Of a DNA stretch of 64,000 bases, positions 20,841-29,247 are shown one piece after another. Position numbers and translations under genes: made by a program. The stretch's first letter is position 1, and every line of letters begins with the position of its first letter. This DNA comes from Littorina saxatilis (Eukaryota; Mollusca; Gastropoda; Littorinimorpha; Littorinidae), in assembly GCF_037325665.1 (NCBI RefSeq), contig NC_090252.1:50752868-50816867 (forward strand). Reading direction: 5' to 3'. The notes beneath the pieces are model-generated. The model worked only from the letters and a program-made list of their open reading frames with translations, searched no databases and was not told where the DNA came from.

Positions 20841-21475
20841 CTTCTTATCGGAAGGCATATTCACAGAAAAACAGTTGGCAAATCACAAATATACTTTCAA
20901 AACTGTTCTCACACTGTCACAAGATCATTTTACCGCATGGACGTCGCCATTTGCATAGGGGAGATAACCACGCAGCCTTTGAGTACTCATTGCTTCAAAC
21001 TGCGTGAGGGAGTATCTAGTTTTCAAGATGTAGTGATACAAGTAAAATGTTGATTTTTTCGACGATTTTTTTTGCGTTTTGGGGGTCACATCACCTACTT
21101 TGACCCCATATATGTCCCGTTATACCTGGGAATTTCCCCCAAAAAATTATATGGCATGAAAATAAGAGATATTCAGCTGTAAGAAAATATGAAGTGTGGA
21201 ACAATACATGAAAAAGTGATTTTTGACCCGTCACTAGGTAGGTCTGGGCCTTTAGTTCGGCAGTGTATTTAGTGACATTGTGTGTCGGCACTGACAATGA
21301 AAATCAAATGTAGATGCCAGTGACGATTTGTGTTCTGTGACATGTGAAAGTCTCTTGTTCTTACCAAGAGGTCTACTACAGTTCGGGCTCAAAAGTGATT
21401 GCATGAATTTAGCAACAATTAAGTGTCAACAAACCTGAAACCTGTCACTAGTCTGGATTGTTGTCAAATTCATCT

Positions 21476-21905
21476 TCCTGCAGCATGTGATGCTGTATGG
21501 ACCTATCCTGTGATGCTGTATGGACCTAGCCTGTGATGCTGTATCAAAATAGCCTGTGATGCTGTATCAACATAGCCTGTGATGCTGTATCAACATAGCC
21601 TGTGATGCTGTATCAACATAGCCTGTGATGCTGTATCAACATAGCCTGTGATGCTGTATCAAAATAGCCTGTGATGCTGTATCAAAATAGCCTGTGATGC
21701 TGTATCAAAATAGCCCGTGATAATGTTACGACATAGCCTGTGGTGCTGTATCAGTATAGCCTGTGATACTGTATCGACAGCCCGTGGTGCTGTATCATTA
21801 TAGCCTTTGATGCTGTAGTGTCATAGCCTGTGGTATTGTATTGACATAGCCTGTGGTATTGTATTGACATAGCCTGTGGTACTGTATGCACATAGCCTGT
21901 GGCGC
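21476..21905. repeat. 23-bp minisatellite, copy B
   Basis: About 18 units of AGCCTGTGATGCTGTATCAA plus CAT. Central units are nearly identical and edge units diverge (GTGGTATTGTATTGACAT). It is uninterrupted here, unlike the SINE-split copy A at 6.3-6.7 kb. Confidence 0.92.
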
Positions 21906-21982
21906 TTTATCATGACAGTCCTACACTTACTAAAGTGCAACATTTTTATTCGCCGAAAACATGTGCAATAGCCATCTAGCTG

Positions 21983-22115
21983 GTAACATCTGAGAGGTGA
22001 AGGTATGAACACTAAGACTGGAATAATCTTATACAGTACGATGATTCTTTTGGGTGTTAGTTTCCACTTTCTTCCCCTCTCTGTCTGTTCTAGACACTCT
22101 ATGGACATCGATAAT
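21983..22115 (-). pseudogene. Second copy of the LINE ORF1 fragment (shorter)
   Basis: Matches 7330-7576 around GTAACATCTGAGAGGTGAAG and GATGATTCTTTTGGGTGT but lacks the SINE, lacks about 33 bases, and stops before the zinc knuckle. The frame still reads LTPKRIIVLYKIIPVLVFIP. It supports a collinear duplication of the whole 2.2-7.6 kb block. Confidence 0.75.
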
Positions 22116-22360
22116 CCCTGCGCCTTGAGTCCGAGTCGGGAGATACGCACGCGATATAAGACTTCAGAACATTTACCAAATGGCTATTATTATTATTATA
22201 TGAAGACCATTTTGTAAAATTTTATGAAGATGGCAGATACTAAGATCGATTTGCATTTGACGTACAGTAGACTCTTAGTAATAGTATAAGTGAACGGACC
22301 CAAATAGACCGTGATTTCAAGTCCATACATGTATGGTTTTAATGGAGATGAATGCAGCGT

Positions 22361-22690
22361 TTACTTGTTTTCATCCACAACATTTCTTACACACTGCTGA
22401 TGGTACCACCTGTTGCATATGCGCAGCACGTAAATGTCCAGACACACTGACCGGAACTCAGGATGCAGAGTAATACAGTTCACACCTTCTTCCCCCATCA
22501 GTAAGTGGAGGTTGCAGGGCAGAGGCGGTGGAGGCTGAATTGCCCCGAGACGGTTGCAGGGCAGCAGTAACGGTGTGGTCCTGGGATGCTGGTTGCCGGG
22601 CAGCAAGGGCCTCTGGGAATAGGGGGGGGGGGGTGGACAGGCAGCAGGGGCTGAATTGCCCCGCGACAGAGTGGGTTGCAGGGCAGCAGT
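22361..22690 (-). CDS. SAP/AT-hook gene, last exon (distal half)
   Basis: This is the part of the last exon beyond the SINE. It repeats the Pro/Ala-rich units of the proximal half and ends with ITLHPEFRSVCLDIYVLRI, then CNRWYHQQCV and the stop at 22361. The HPEF..VCL..YVL pattern resembles the intracellular Cys-rich domain shared by P2X7 receptors and many invertebrate proteins; the match is short and from memory. A run of ten or more G at about 22622-22632 is a likely frame-slip site: the repeat-like frame and the HPEF frame differ across it. The true C-terminus is uncertain. Confidence 0.45.
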   Translation of the reverse strand, partial: TAALQPTLSRGNSAPAACPPPPPYSQRPLLPGNQHPRTTPLLLPCNRLGAIQPPPPLPCNLHLLMGEEGVNCITLHPEFRSVCLDIYVLRICNRWYHQQCVRNVVDENK

Positions 22691-23157
22691 CCCGCAGTGG
22701 GGCACTGCGGTTATGAAATTAAAGGCCCCTCCTGTTTTTGGAACCGCAGGAGCTTTCTAGTTTGCTGTTAGGTAGATTTTTGGTTCCTCTTTCCTGTCAT
22801 GCTCTCTTTTTCTTCATGAATTCTTTTCTTTTTTCTGCCTTCTTGCTCATTCACCTGTATTTTTTCCAAAAATCTCTTCTCTTGCCGCTTGTCTCGCGAT
22901 TCATGTATAGTTTAATCTGTTAGTGTTCTGATGTAAGTCCAGTTAAGCCTATTTTAACATACTGGAAACTGGTAATCTTCCAGTAGGTATTAATTTAGTT
23001 TTACTAAAGCCTGCTGGGACACAAGTAATGGGTTAGTGCATTTGTAAACAGGAATCGCTTGACAAGTGGCCCCCTTCATCCCCCCCTTCCTCGTCCTGAT
23101 ATGGCTCTGCGTAGTCGGCTGGACGTTAAGCAACAAATAAACAAACAAACAAACAAA
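22691..23157 (+). mobile_element. SINE family S3, full-length (467 bp)
   Basis: Starts CCCGCAGTGGGGCACTGCGG, contains ACTGGAAACTGG...CCAGT and a long pyrimidine-rich body, and ends GGACGTTAAGCAACAAATAA plus AAAC repeats. The target duplication GCAGGGCAGCAG flanks it, so it inserted into the Pro/Ala-rich coding repeat of the host exon. A near-identical copy is at 42364-42824. Confidence 0.92.
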
Positions 23158-23487
23158 GCAGGGCAGCAGGGGCTGAATTGCCCCGAGACGGAGTCGATTG
23201 CTGGGCAGCAGGGGCTGAATTGCCCCGAGACGGAGTCGATTGCTGGGCAGCAGTAGCGGTGTGGTCCTGGGATGCTGGTTGCTGGGCAGCAGGGGCCTCT
23301 GGGAATAGAGGGGGTGGACGGGCAGCAGGGGCTAATACAGAGGGTGGGGGGGGATGAATTGTCACTGTGGTGGTGACGGCCGAGGTGCTTGAATTTGGTA
23401 GTTTTTTCATAATCCTGGCAGCTAGACACTGCGAAGCCGAGAACTGCGCCGCCTTTGGCCCCACAGCTGGGGATGCCTCTCCCTTTT
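23158..23487 (-). CDS. SAP/AT-hook gene, last exon (proximal half)
   Basis: The minus-strand acceptor is CTTTTTTTCAG before AAAAGGGAGAGG at 23487. It joins the preceding exon in frame, giving ...AVSAKKGEASPAVGPKAAQF. The product is Pro/Ala/Ser-rich with a 17-residue-scale repeat (APAAQQSTPSRGNS). The SINE at 22691-23157 splits the repeat; the frame on both sides agrees once the SINE and one target copy are ignored. As it stands the open frame runs into the SINE and ends there. Confidence 0.55.
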
Positions 23488-23667
23488 CTGAAAAAAAGAG
23501 CAATTTTGATTTAGAGATCATGATGCCAAAATCAAGCACAGCATCAATCAGAGATGAAAGCGACAACTTTCATCAAATGTGGTCCAACCTTTATGGAGGG
23601 GAAAAGAACAAATATTCAACACATACAGTCCAATCATTTGGGAACGGAAACATACATTTACGATTGA

Positions 23668-23728
23668 CGCGATATAACCTTGAATGGTTGAAAACGACGT
23701 TAAACACTAAATAAAGAAAGAAAGAAAG
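23668..23728 (+). mobile_element. SINE S1 tail-only copy (61 bp)
   Basis: Begins CGCGATATAACCTTGAATGG; flanked by the 12-bp duplication ATTTACGATTGA at 23656-23667 and from 23729. It sits in an intron of the SAP/AT-hook gene. Confidence 0.93.
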
Positions 23729-24170
23729 ATTTACGATTGAAGCCTCTAGGCACACTCTTAATGTAAAAGCAGCCCAGCTCACAATATCGGACACTCCAAG
23801 CTTTCACATCATAGACCATCCTGCTACTAGGCCACATAGAAAACATTAACAGTCAGTCAGCTAGCATTGATGAGTTTGAATTTGCCTTTGGTTTAGAAAT
23901 CATAGTTGAAAAAGGCACTAGTGTTGTTTACAAAAACAAATTTATTGCAAATATCTAATAGGAACAAAGAGCACCAAAACTGCTCATAAGCATGTGACCT
24001 AGAAACATGAAGAAAACACTATAGGAGTATAAGAAGCTTATTAAGTGGGCATTTTTTATGTTCCTACCAATACAATAAAATATATGTATCAAACATTTGC
24101 ATAAGCAGAACATCCAGAAACAACAATCACCTCATGCGCTCAACAGAAAACTCTAAAGTTCAACACTCAC

Positions 24171-24305
24171 TGGCACTAACAGCAACGGCCGCTGGACGTC
24201 CACGCTTTTTCTGGGACTCGGGTGTGGCTGATGGTGTAGAGGGTCGCTTCGACTTTGAGGGACCTCTTGTCGGTGTAGAAGGGCCAGCGCAGATCTCAGC
24301 AGTAT
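24171..24305 (-). CDS. SAP/AT-hook gene, AT-hook exon
   Basis: Acceptor GTGTGTCTCAG and donor AGTGCCA|GTGAGT bound 135 bases. The frame that continues into the last exon encodes TAEICAGPSTPTRGPSKSKR, PSTPSATPESQKKRGRPAAV, with KKRGRPA as an AT-hook that binds the minor groove of AT-rich DNA. Together with the N-terminal SAP domain this suggests a chromatin or nuclear-scaffold protein. The phase does not follow directly from the exon at 28421-28604, so at least one exon in between is missing or unrecognised. Confidence 0.6.
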
Positions 24306-24363
24306 CTGAGACACACACACACAAATAACCTTACAAAACTAGTCAGCAATAACTGTTTGTTCC

Positions 24364-25587
24364 TTGTATCTGTCGCCATCTACTACGGTCACAAAAAATG
24401 ACCTAGAAAACTTAATACACCAATTACCAACCCCGTTCCTTTTGGTAGGGGATTTTAACGGCCATTCCCGACGTTGGGGGAGCGAATCTTCCAACATTCA
24501 AGGAAAGATTATCGAAGATGTCATCGATAACTTGGATTTGTGTCTTTTAAATTCCGGAGCGGGTACTTTTTTAACTCAATCTGGAGAAGAATCTCATTTG
24601 GACTTAGCTATCTGCCACCCATCTTTATTTCTTGATTTGAAATGGTCTGTCCATTCGGATCTGTGTGGAAGTGACCATTTTCCCTGTTTTGTCAGTTTTG
24701 AGGAGGATCAGGGCGAGGAAGCCCTTCCACACTGGAAGTTTTCTAAAGCTAACTGGGATTTATTTCGTCTTTCTACTTCAAGACAAATAACCCCAGAAGT
24801 TCTAAATTCTGAAGACCCGGCTTTAACTTTTTCCACCCTTTTGGTGCAATGTGCAAAAGACAGCATACCCAAATCTTCCTCTAAATCCAAAGGTCCAAAA
24901 ACACCTTGGTTTAACGAAGAGTGCCAAGCTGTCAATCAGGAGCGTAAACGAGCTCAACGGCATATGTTCCAATACCCTACGTCAGCCAATAAGATCGCTC
25001 ACCAAAAACTTCGAGCTCAAAGCCGTTTTATTTACAAAAAGAGTAAAAAAGCCTCTTGGCGCAATTTCTGTTCTAAACTTAATTTCAAAACTTCAAGCAA
25101 GAAGGTATGGCAGATTATCCGTAAGATTAAAGGTAAAAATCGTAAAGAGGTTGTCCAATGCCTCAAACAACATGGTCGAGTAATAACCAACAAGAAAAAT
25201 GTGGCGAATATCTTGGCTTCAACAATAAATCATAACTCTTCTTCAGAACATTATTCTGAAGAGTTTCAAAAAGTTAAAGATAAATCTGAAGCTACCCCCG
25301 TTTCCTTTGATTCTGCCAATTTGGAAGATTACAATTCTCCTTTCTCGATGTACGAGTTAAAGGATGCCATTCTAAAATCCAATGACTCAGCTACAGGGCA
25401 GGATGATATCCATTATCAACTTTTGGGTCATCTCCCTGAAAACGTCCTGACAGTTCTTTTAACTATTTTTAATCATATCTGGTCTACTGGAACTTTTCCT
25501 CCTGACTGGCGAAAGGCCATAATATTCCCATTCCGAAACCCGGAAAGGATCATTCGGATCCAAATAATTATCGGCCGATTGCCTTAA
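24364..25587 (+). CDS. LINE ORF2, endonuclease end and RT start
   Basis: Shows APE endonuclease motifs FLLVGDFNGHSRRWG, SHLDLAICHP and CGSDHFPCFVSF (metal-binding Asp/Asn and the final Asp-His), then the linker and the start of RT (SATGQDDIHYQLL, GTFPPDWRKAIIFP). At about 25530 a one-base loss shifts the frame; the neighbouring frame then reads PIPKPGKDHSDPNNYRPIAL, the conserved RT block. The frame therefore ends falsely at 25587. The first half of the endonuclease is missing, so the copy is dead. Confidence 0.9.
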   Translation: MYLSPSTTVTKNDLENLIHQLPTPFLLVGDFNGHSRRWGSESSNIQGKIIEDVIDNLDLCLLNSGAGTFLTQSGEESHLDLAICHPSLFLDLKWSVHSDLCGSDHFPCFVSFEEDQGEEALPHWKFSKANWDLFRLSTSRQITPEVLNSEDPALTFSTLLVQCAKDSIPKSSSKSKGPKTPWFNEECQAVNQERKRAQRHMFQYPTSANKIAHQKLRAQSRFIYKKSKKASWRNFCSKLNFKTSSKKVWQIIRKIKGKNRKEVVQCLKQHGRVITNKKNVANILASTINHNSSSEHYSEEFQKVKDKSEATPVSFDSANLEDYNSPFSMYELKDAILKSNDSATGQDDIHYQLLGHLPENVLTVLLTIFNHIWSTGTFPPDWRKAIIFPFRNPERIIRIQIIIGRLP

Positions 25588-27752
25588 CCAGCTGTCTTTG
25601 TAAGACGATGGAGAGACTGGTGCATGAGCGGTTACTGTGGCACTTGGAAAGGATCGACGCTTTGGACATAGTCCAGTGCGGTTTCCGAAAACATAAGAGT
25701 ACAACGGATCATTTGATTCGTTTTGAATCGTTTGTTCGTAACGCTCTGGTAAGCGGAGAGCACGTTGTGTCCGTCTTGTTCGATTTGGAAAAGGCGTATG
25801 ACACAACGTGGAAGCATGGTATTTTATCAGATCTTAAAACCTTAGGGTTTGATGGGAATCTTCCCATTTTTATTTCAAATTTTCTTGCCGAAAGGGAGTT
25901 TAAGGTCCGAGTAGGTTCTACTTTCTCCGATTCTTTTGAACAGGAGATGGGAGTTCCTCAAGGGAGTATTTTATCACCGTTACTTTTTAACATTAAAATC
26001 AATAACATCATCAAACACGTCCAGTCTGGCATAGACAAATCTCTTTTTGTTGATGATTTTCAAATTTCTGCCAAGGGAAGAACATTAGCTGGGGTTGAAC
26101 GGCAGCTTCAGCTGTGTATTTCCAAAATTCAAAAATGGGTTCAAGAGAATGGGTTCAAATTTTCCCTGGCTAAAACCGAATGTATTCATTTCCACAGGAA
26201 AAAACATCAAGTTCTTCAGCCTTCTCTTTTCATAAACAACCATAAGATTAAAGTTTCTAAACAAGTCAAATTTCTTGGTCTGATTTTTGACAGCAACCTT
26301 ACTTTTTTACCCCACATCAAGTATTTAAGAACCAAATGTCAAAAGGGTCTCAACGTTCTCAAAGTTATTAGTCACACGGATTGGGGGGCTGATAGAGCAA
26401 CATTGTTACGTCTGTATCGGTCTCTTGTCCGTCCACAGCTGGACTACGGTTGTATTGTTTATGGTTCTGCAAAGAGAAATGTCCTCAAGGCCTTAGATCC
26501 CATCCATCATCAGGGTCTGAGAGTTTGTTTGGGTGCTTTTCGCACAACACCAGTGGATAGTTTGTATGCCGAGTCGCGAGAACCTCCTCTGGAGATCCGC
26601 AGACTCCGGCTTTCCATGAACTACTACCTTAAGCTAAAGGCAAACCCCGAAAACCCTGCTCATGAATGTGTTATTAATCCCATTCTGAAGGACAAATTTT
26701 TAGCCAAACCTACTGAAATACCAACTTTCGGCATACGTATGCTTTCTGAATGTGAAAGGGCTGTTATAGATATTGATTCCGTCTGTGACGATCCTTTGAC
26801 AACAAACACTCCACCCTGGCAGTTGGAAAACCCAACCGTCAATTTTTCCCTAACTTCTTTCAAGAAGAATGAAACCTCGGACTCTGTCTTTAGGCAGCTG
26901 TTTCTTGAACAGTGCTCAAAGTACACAGAGTATGAATTTATTTTTACTGACGGCTCTCTCAAAGATGATTCAGCTGCTGCGGCAGCAGTTTCTAACAAGA
27001 AATTACATCAACCACTTCAACTCCGGATCCCTAATGGTTCGTCGGTGTATTCGGCGGAACTTAGGGCCATCATTTTGGCATTAAAATTAATTTATCAATC
27101 CAGACATCAGTCTTTTTTGATTGTATCTGATTCGCTTTCAGCTCTTGAAGCGATATCCACCAGAAAGTTTACTCATCCTTTTTTAGTCGACATTCACGAC
27201 CTTCATACTAAGCTTATTTCTGAAGGCAAGATTATCAATTTTATGTGGGCGCCCAGTCATATGGGCATAAATGGCAACGAGGTTGCTGACAAGGCAGCAA
27301 AGGATGCTCTAGATTTGGCGGTTCCTCGTCTCCCTGAGCAGTCTGTTCCTTTTACTGACTTGCGTAGGAAGACACTTTGTTACAGCTTAAAACTCTGGCA
27401 AGACCGTTGGTCTGCCTGCACGGAAAACAAATTGTATAAAACTCTTCCTGACCTTTTAAAGCCACTTCCTTTAGTGGCTTCAAGTAGAAAAGAAGAAAGT
27501 GTTTGGGCCAGGTTACATACTGGTCACACTTATCTCACTCATGTTCATCTGCTTAAAAGAGAAGAGGCACCATGGTGCCACGCCTGTGATACTGGTTTTA
27601 CTGTGAGTCATTTTCTCACCGAGTGTGCTGATCTGTATGATCAACGAGAAAAGTATTTTGGCACCTCGAGCTTGAAAAGTATTTTTACAGAGGTCAGCTC
27701 TTCAGCTCTTTTTGAGTTTTTAAAAGAGTCTGGTCTTTATTTTAAGATTTGA
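25580..27752 (+). CDS. LINE ORF2, RT core, RNase H and Cys/His end
   Basis: RT motifs are intact: FDLEKAYDTTWKHGIL (first Asp), GVPQGSILSPLLFNI and LFVDDFQIS (the paired catalytic Asp residues, with Val in place of Ala). After the thumb, RNase H shows FIFTDGSLKDD, VYSAELRAIILAL, LIVSDSLSALEAI and WAPSHMGINGNEVADKAAKD. The C-terminal CHAC...H....C motif follows. About 720 residues without a stop. Domain order EN-RT-RNH-CCHC places it in the I group. It is continuous with the preceding frame apart from the single shift. Confidence 0.93.
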
Positions 27753-28420
27753 ATTTTAAAACAACCTAGTTTATTTGACATATAGGGTTTTGCTTTGACT
27801 TTTTGGTTGCCTTCGGGTGACGTTACGGATTTTATGTATTAGAAGTGTTTTAATCTAAAAATGTGCAATGATTAACTTGTGGGGTCCTGATTTGGCCTAT
27901 TATGGTCCGCTGGACCCGAAAAGCAACAGCTAACTAACTAACTAACTAACTAACTATCTTTGTCACAGGTACATCTTTTTAACCCTCAAGATAAACTAGG
28001 GTTAAAATAACCCTGCGTCACAGATACAGCACCAGTGCTCAGATAACCCAAGGTTAGGGGATAACCCGAATGTTAAAAAATATAAACCTGCAACAAACAT
28101 ACCCCTGGGCTGGAATTCATGTCGGTCGGTTAGTTGATTTTACCAACTGATATGGTAGGTTAACATACCAACATGAATTCCATCCCTGGTTGGTAACTTT
28201 TGTCGGCATACGTACGTGAAAAATCTGGTAAATCATTTTATGAGCTGATGTTGGCAGACTGTTGGAACTTGAATTTACTGTATATGTGTTTATTTTAAAT
28301 ATTTTACATCACTATTGAAATGAAAGAAAAGTTGACTTCCTACCCCGTCGGCCCCCTCTCGGACAAGATCGGTGCCACACAGATGTATAAAAAATGAAAA
28401 GAAAAAAAAATGTTACTAAC

Positions 28421-28604
28421 CTGCTTCAGATCAGCATCTACCGACAGTAGATATCCGTCAACAAGCTTCCTGGTTACTGCTGGCAACGGTGTGTCCAGGT
28501 TGATGTCCCGGTATGTGCTAGGTTCTGGAACATCCAGAGAGAAGGCCTTTTCTTGTTGATCATCTTTTCGTCCAAAGTTGGCATTCTTCACATAGGCTTC
28601 CAGT
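28421..28604 (-). CDS. SAP gene, exon 2
   Basis: Acceptor TTGTTTCAG and donor AAGCAG|GTTAGT bound 184 bases. Together with exon 1 it completes the second SAP helix (R|LEAYVKNANF) and continues RKDDQQEKAFSLDVPEPSTY, LDTPLPAVTRKLVDGYLLSV, DADLKQ. The split codon between exons 1 and 2 fits exactly. SAP domains are about 35 residues and bind DNA or chromatin. No catalytic domain follows in this window. Confidence 0.75.
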
Positions 28605-29025
28605 CTGAAACAAAACACAAATGGTAGCCTTGTGATTGATGATTCTTCTTTTCAGCACAGAGTAACCAAATTCAACACTGAACAGGCTTGATAAGTTGAT
28701 TGATGCCACTCCCCCACCCCCCCTCCCCCAAAAAATATCAGGACTTCATATATAATTTATTAACACTACCTGTAGAAAGTATGTGTTGAGAGAGTTCTAG
28801 TACTACTACACAGTAGGCCTACATACTAGCTAGGTCATCATCATGCCAGGAGTCAATTAAAAAAATTTTTAAAAAATAAAAAAATATTTGGTAGACGTTC
28901 CTCTTTTATTATCATTAATGTTTCCCACAACTGAAAAAGAGCCAAACGTTGCAGAAAAGATTAAAAAAAAACTTCTCTTCACCGTACGACACACACACGT
29001 GTGCGAGAGCATTGCTTCAACTCAC

Positions 29026-29123
29026 CGATCAACAGGATCGTTTTTCCGGCCATCTTGCTTTGCACCCCTTTTCTTGCATTCTGTTCGAAGGTCAGCCAGC
29101 GTCATGTCACCAAATTTCTTCAT
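29026..29123 (-). CDS. SAP-domain protein, first coding exon
   Basis: Starts at the ATG at 29121-29123 and ends at donor GATCG|GTGAGT. It encodes MKKFGDMTLADLRTECKKRG, AKQDGRKNDPVD(R). MTLADLR.EC..RG....GRK.D.V.RLEAY is a textbook SAP motif, completed by exon 2. The ATG is only about 110 bases from the 3' end of the large upstream LINE, which has the same orientation, so the gene's promoter is compressed or contains LINE sequence. Product probably nuclear. Confidence 0.78.
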
Positions 29124-29247
29124 TTTAGCTCACTGAATGTCGACAAAAGCCCAACAAAACGTTGAAAAGCTTGGGTCACCACGCGAACAAACAATGGTGG
29201 ATTGCTGCGGAGATTGAAGAGTAAGCCACTTACTACGACAGCGCCGC

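Larger units (their letters stand above)
18856..21253 (-). mobile_element. Mutator-like DNA transposon, copy B (C-terminus lost)
   Basis: Near-identical to copy A from TCCCATAGTATGCCTG to GGTAGGTCTGGGCC, with only a handful of visible substitutions (for example CACGCAGCC versus CACACAGCC). It lacks the transposase C-terminal third, joining unrelated sequence at 18856. Two later retro-insertions sit in it: a 608-bp LINE piece and a 39-bp tail. Confidence 0.85.
24346..27957 (+). mobile_element. RNase H-bearing LINE, 5'-truncated (3.6 kb)
   Basis: Runs from the second half of the endonuclease through RT and RNase H to a 3' UTR and AACT repeats. It lies in an intron of the SAP/AT-hook gene, in antisense. 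Short UTR-only relatives lie at 15814-16017 and 48828-49014, showing that the family's 3' end is used repeatedly. No clear target duplication was found. Confidence 0.93.

Noticed and set aside
21476-21905. Regular 23-bp repeats considered as a CRISPR array
   Set aside because: Units abut with no unique spacers; it is a eukaryotic minisatellite.
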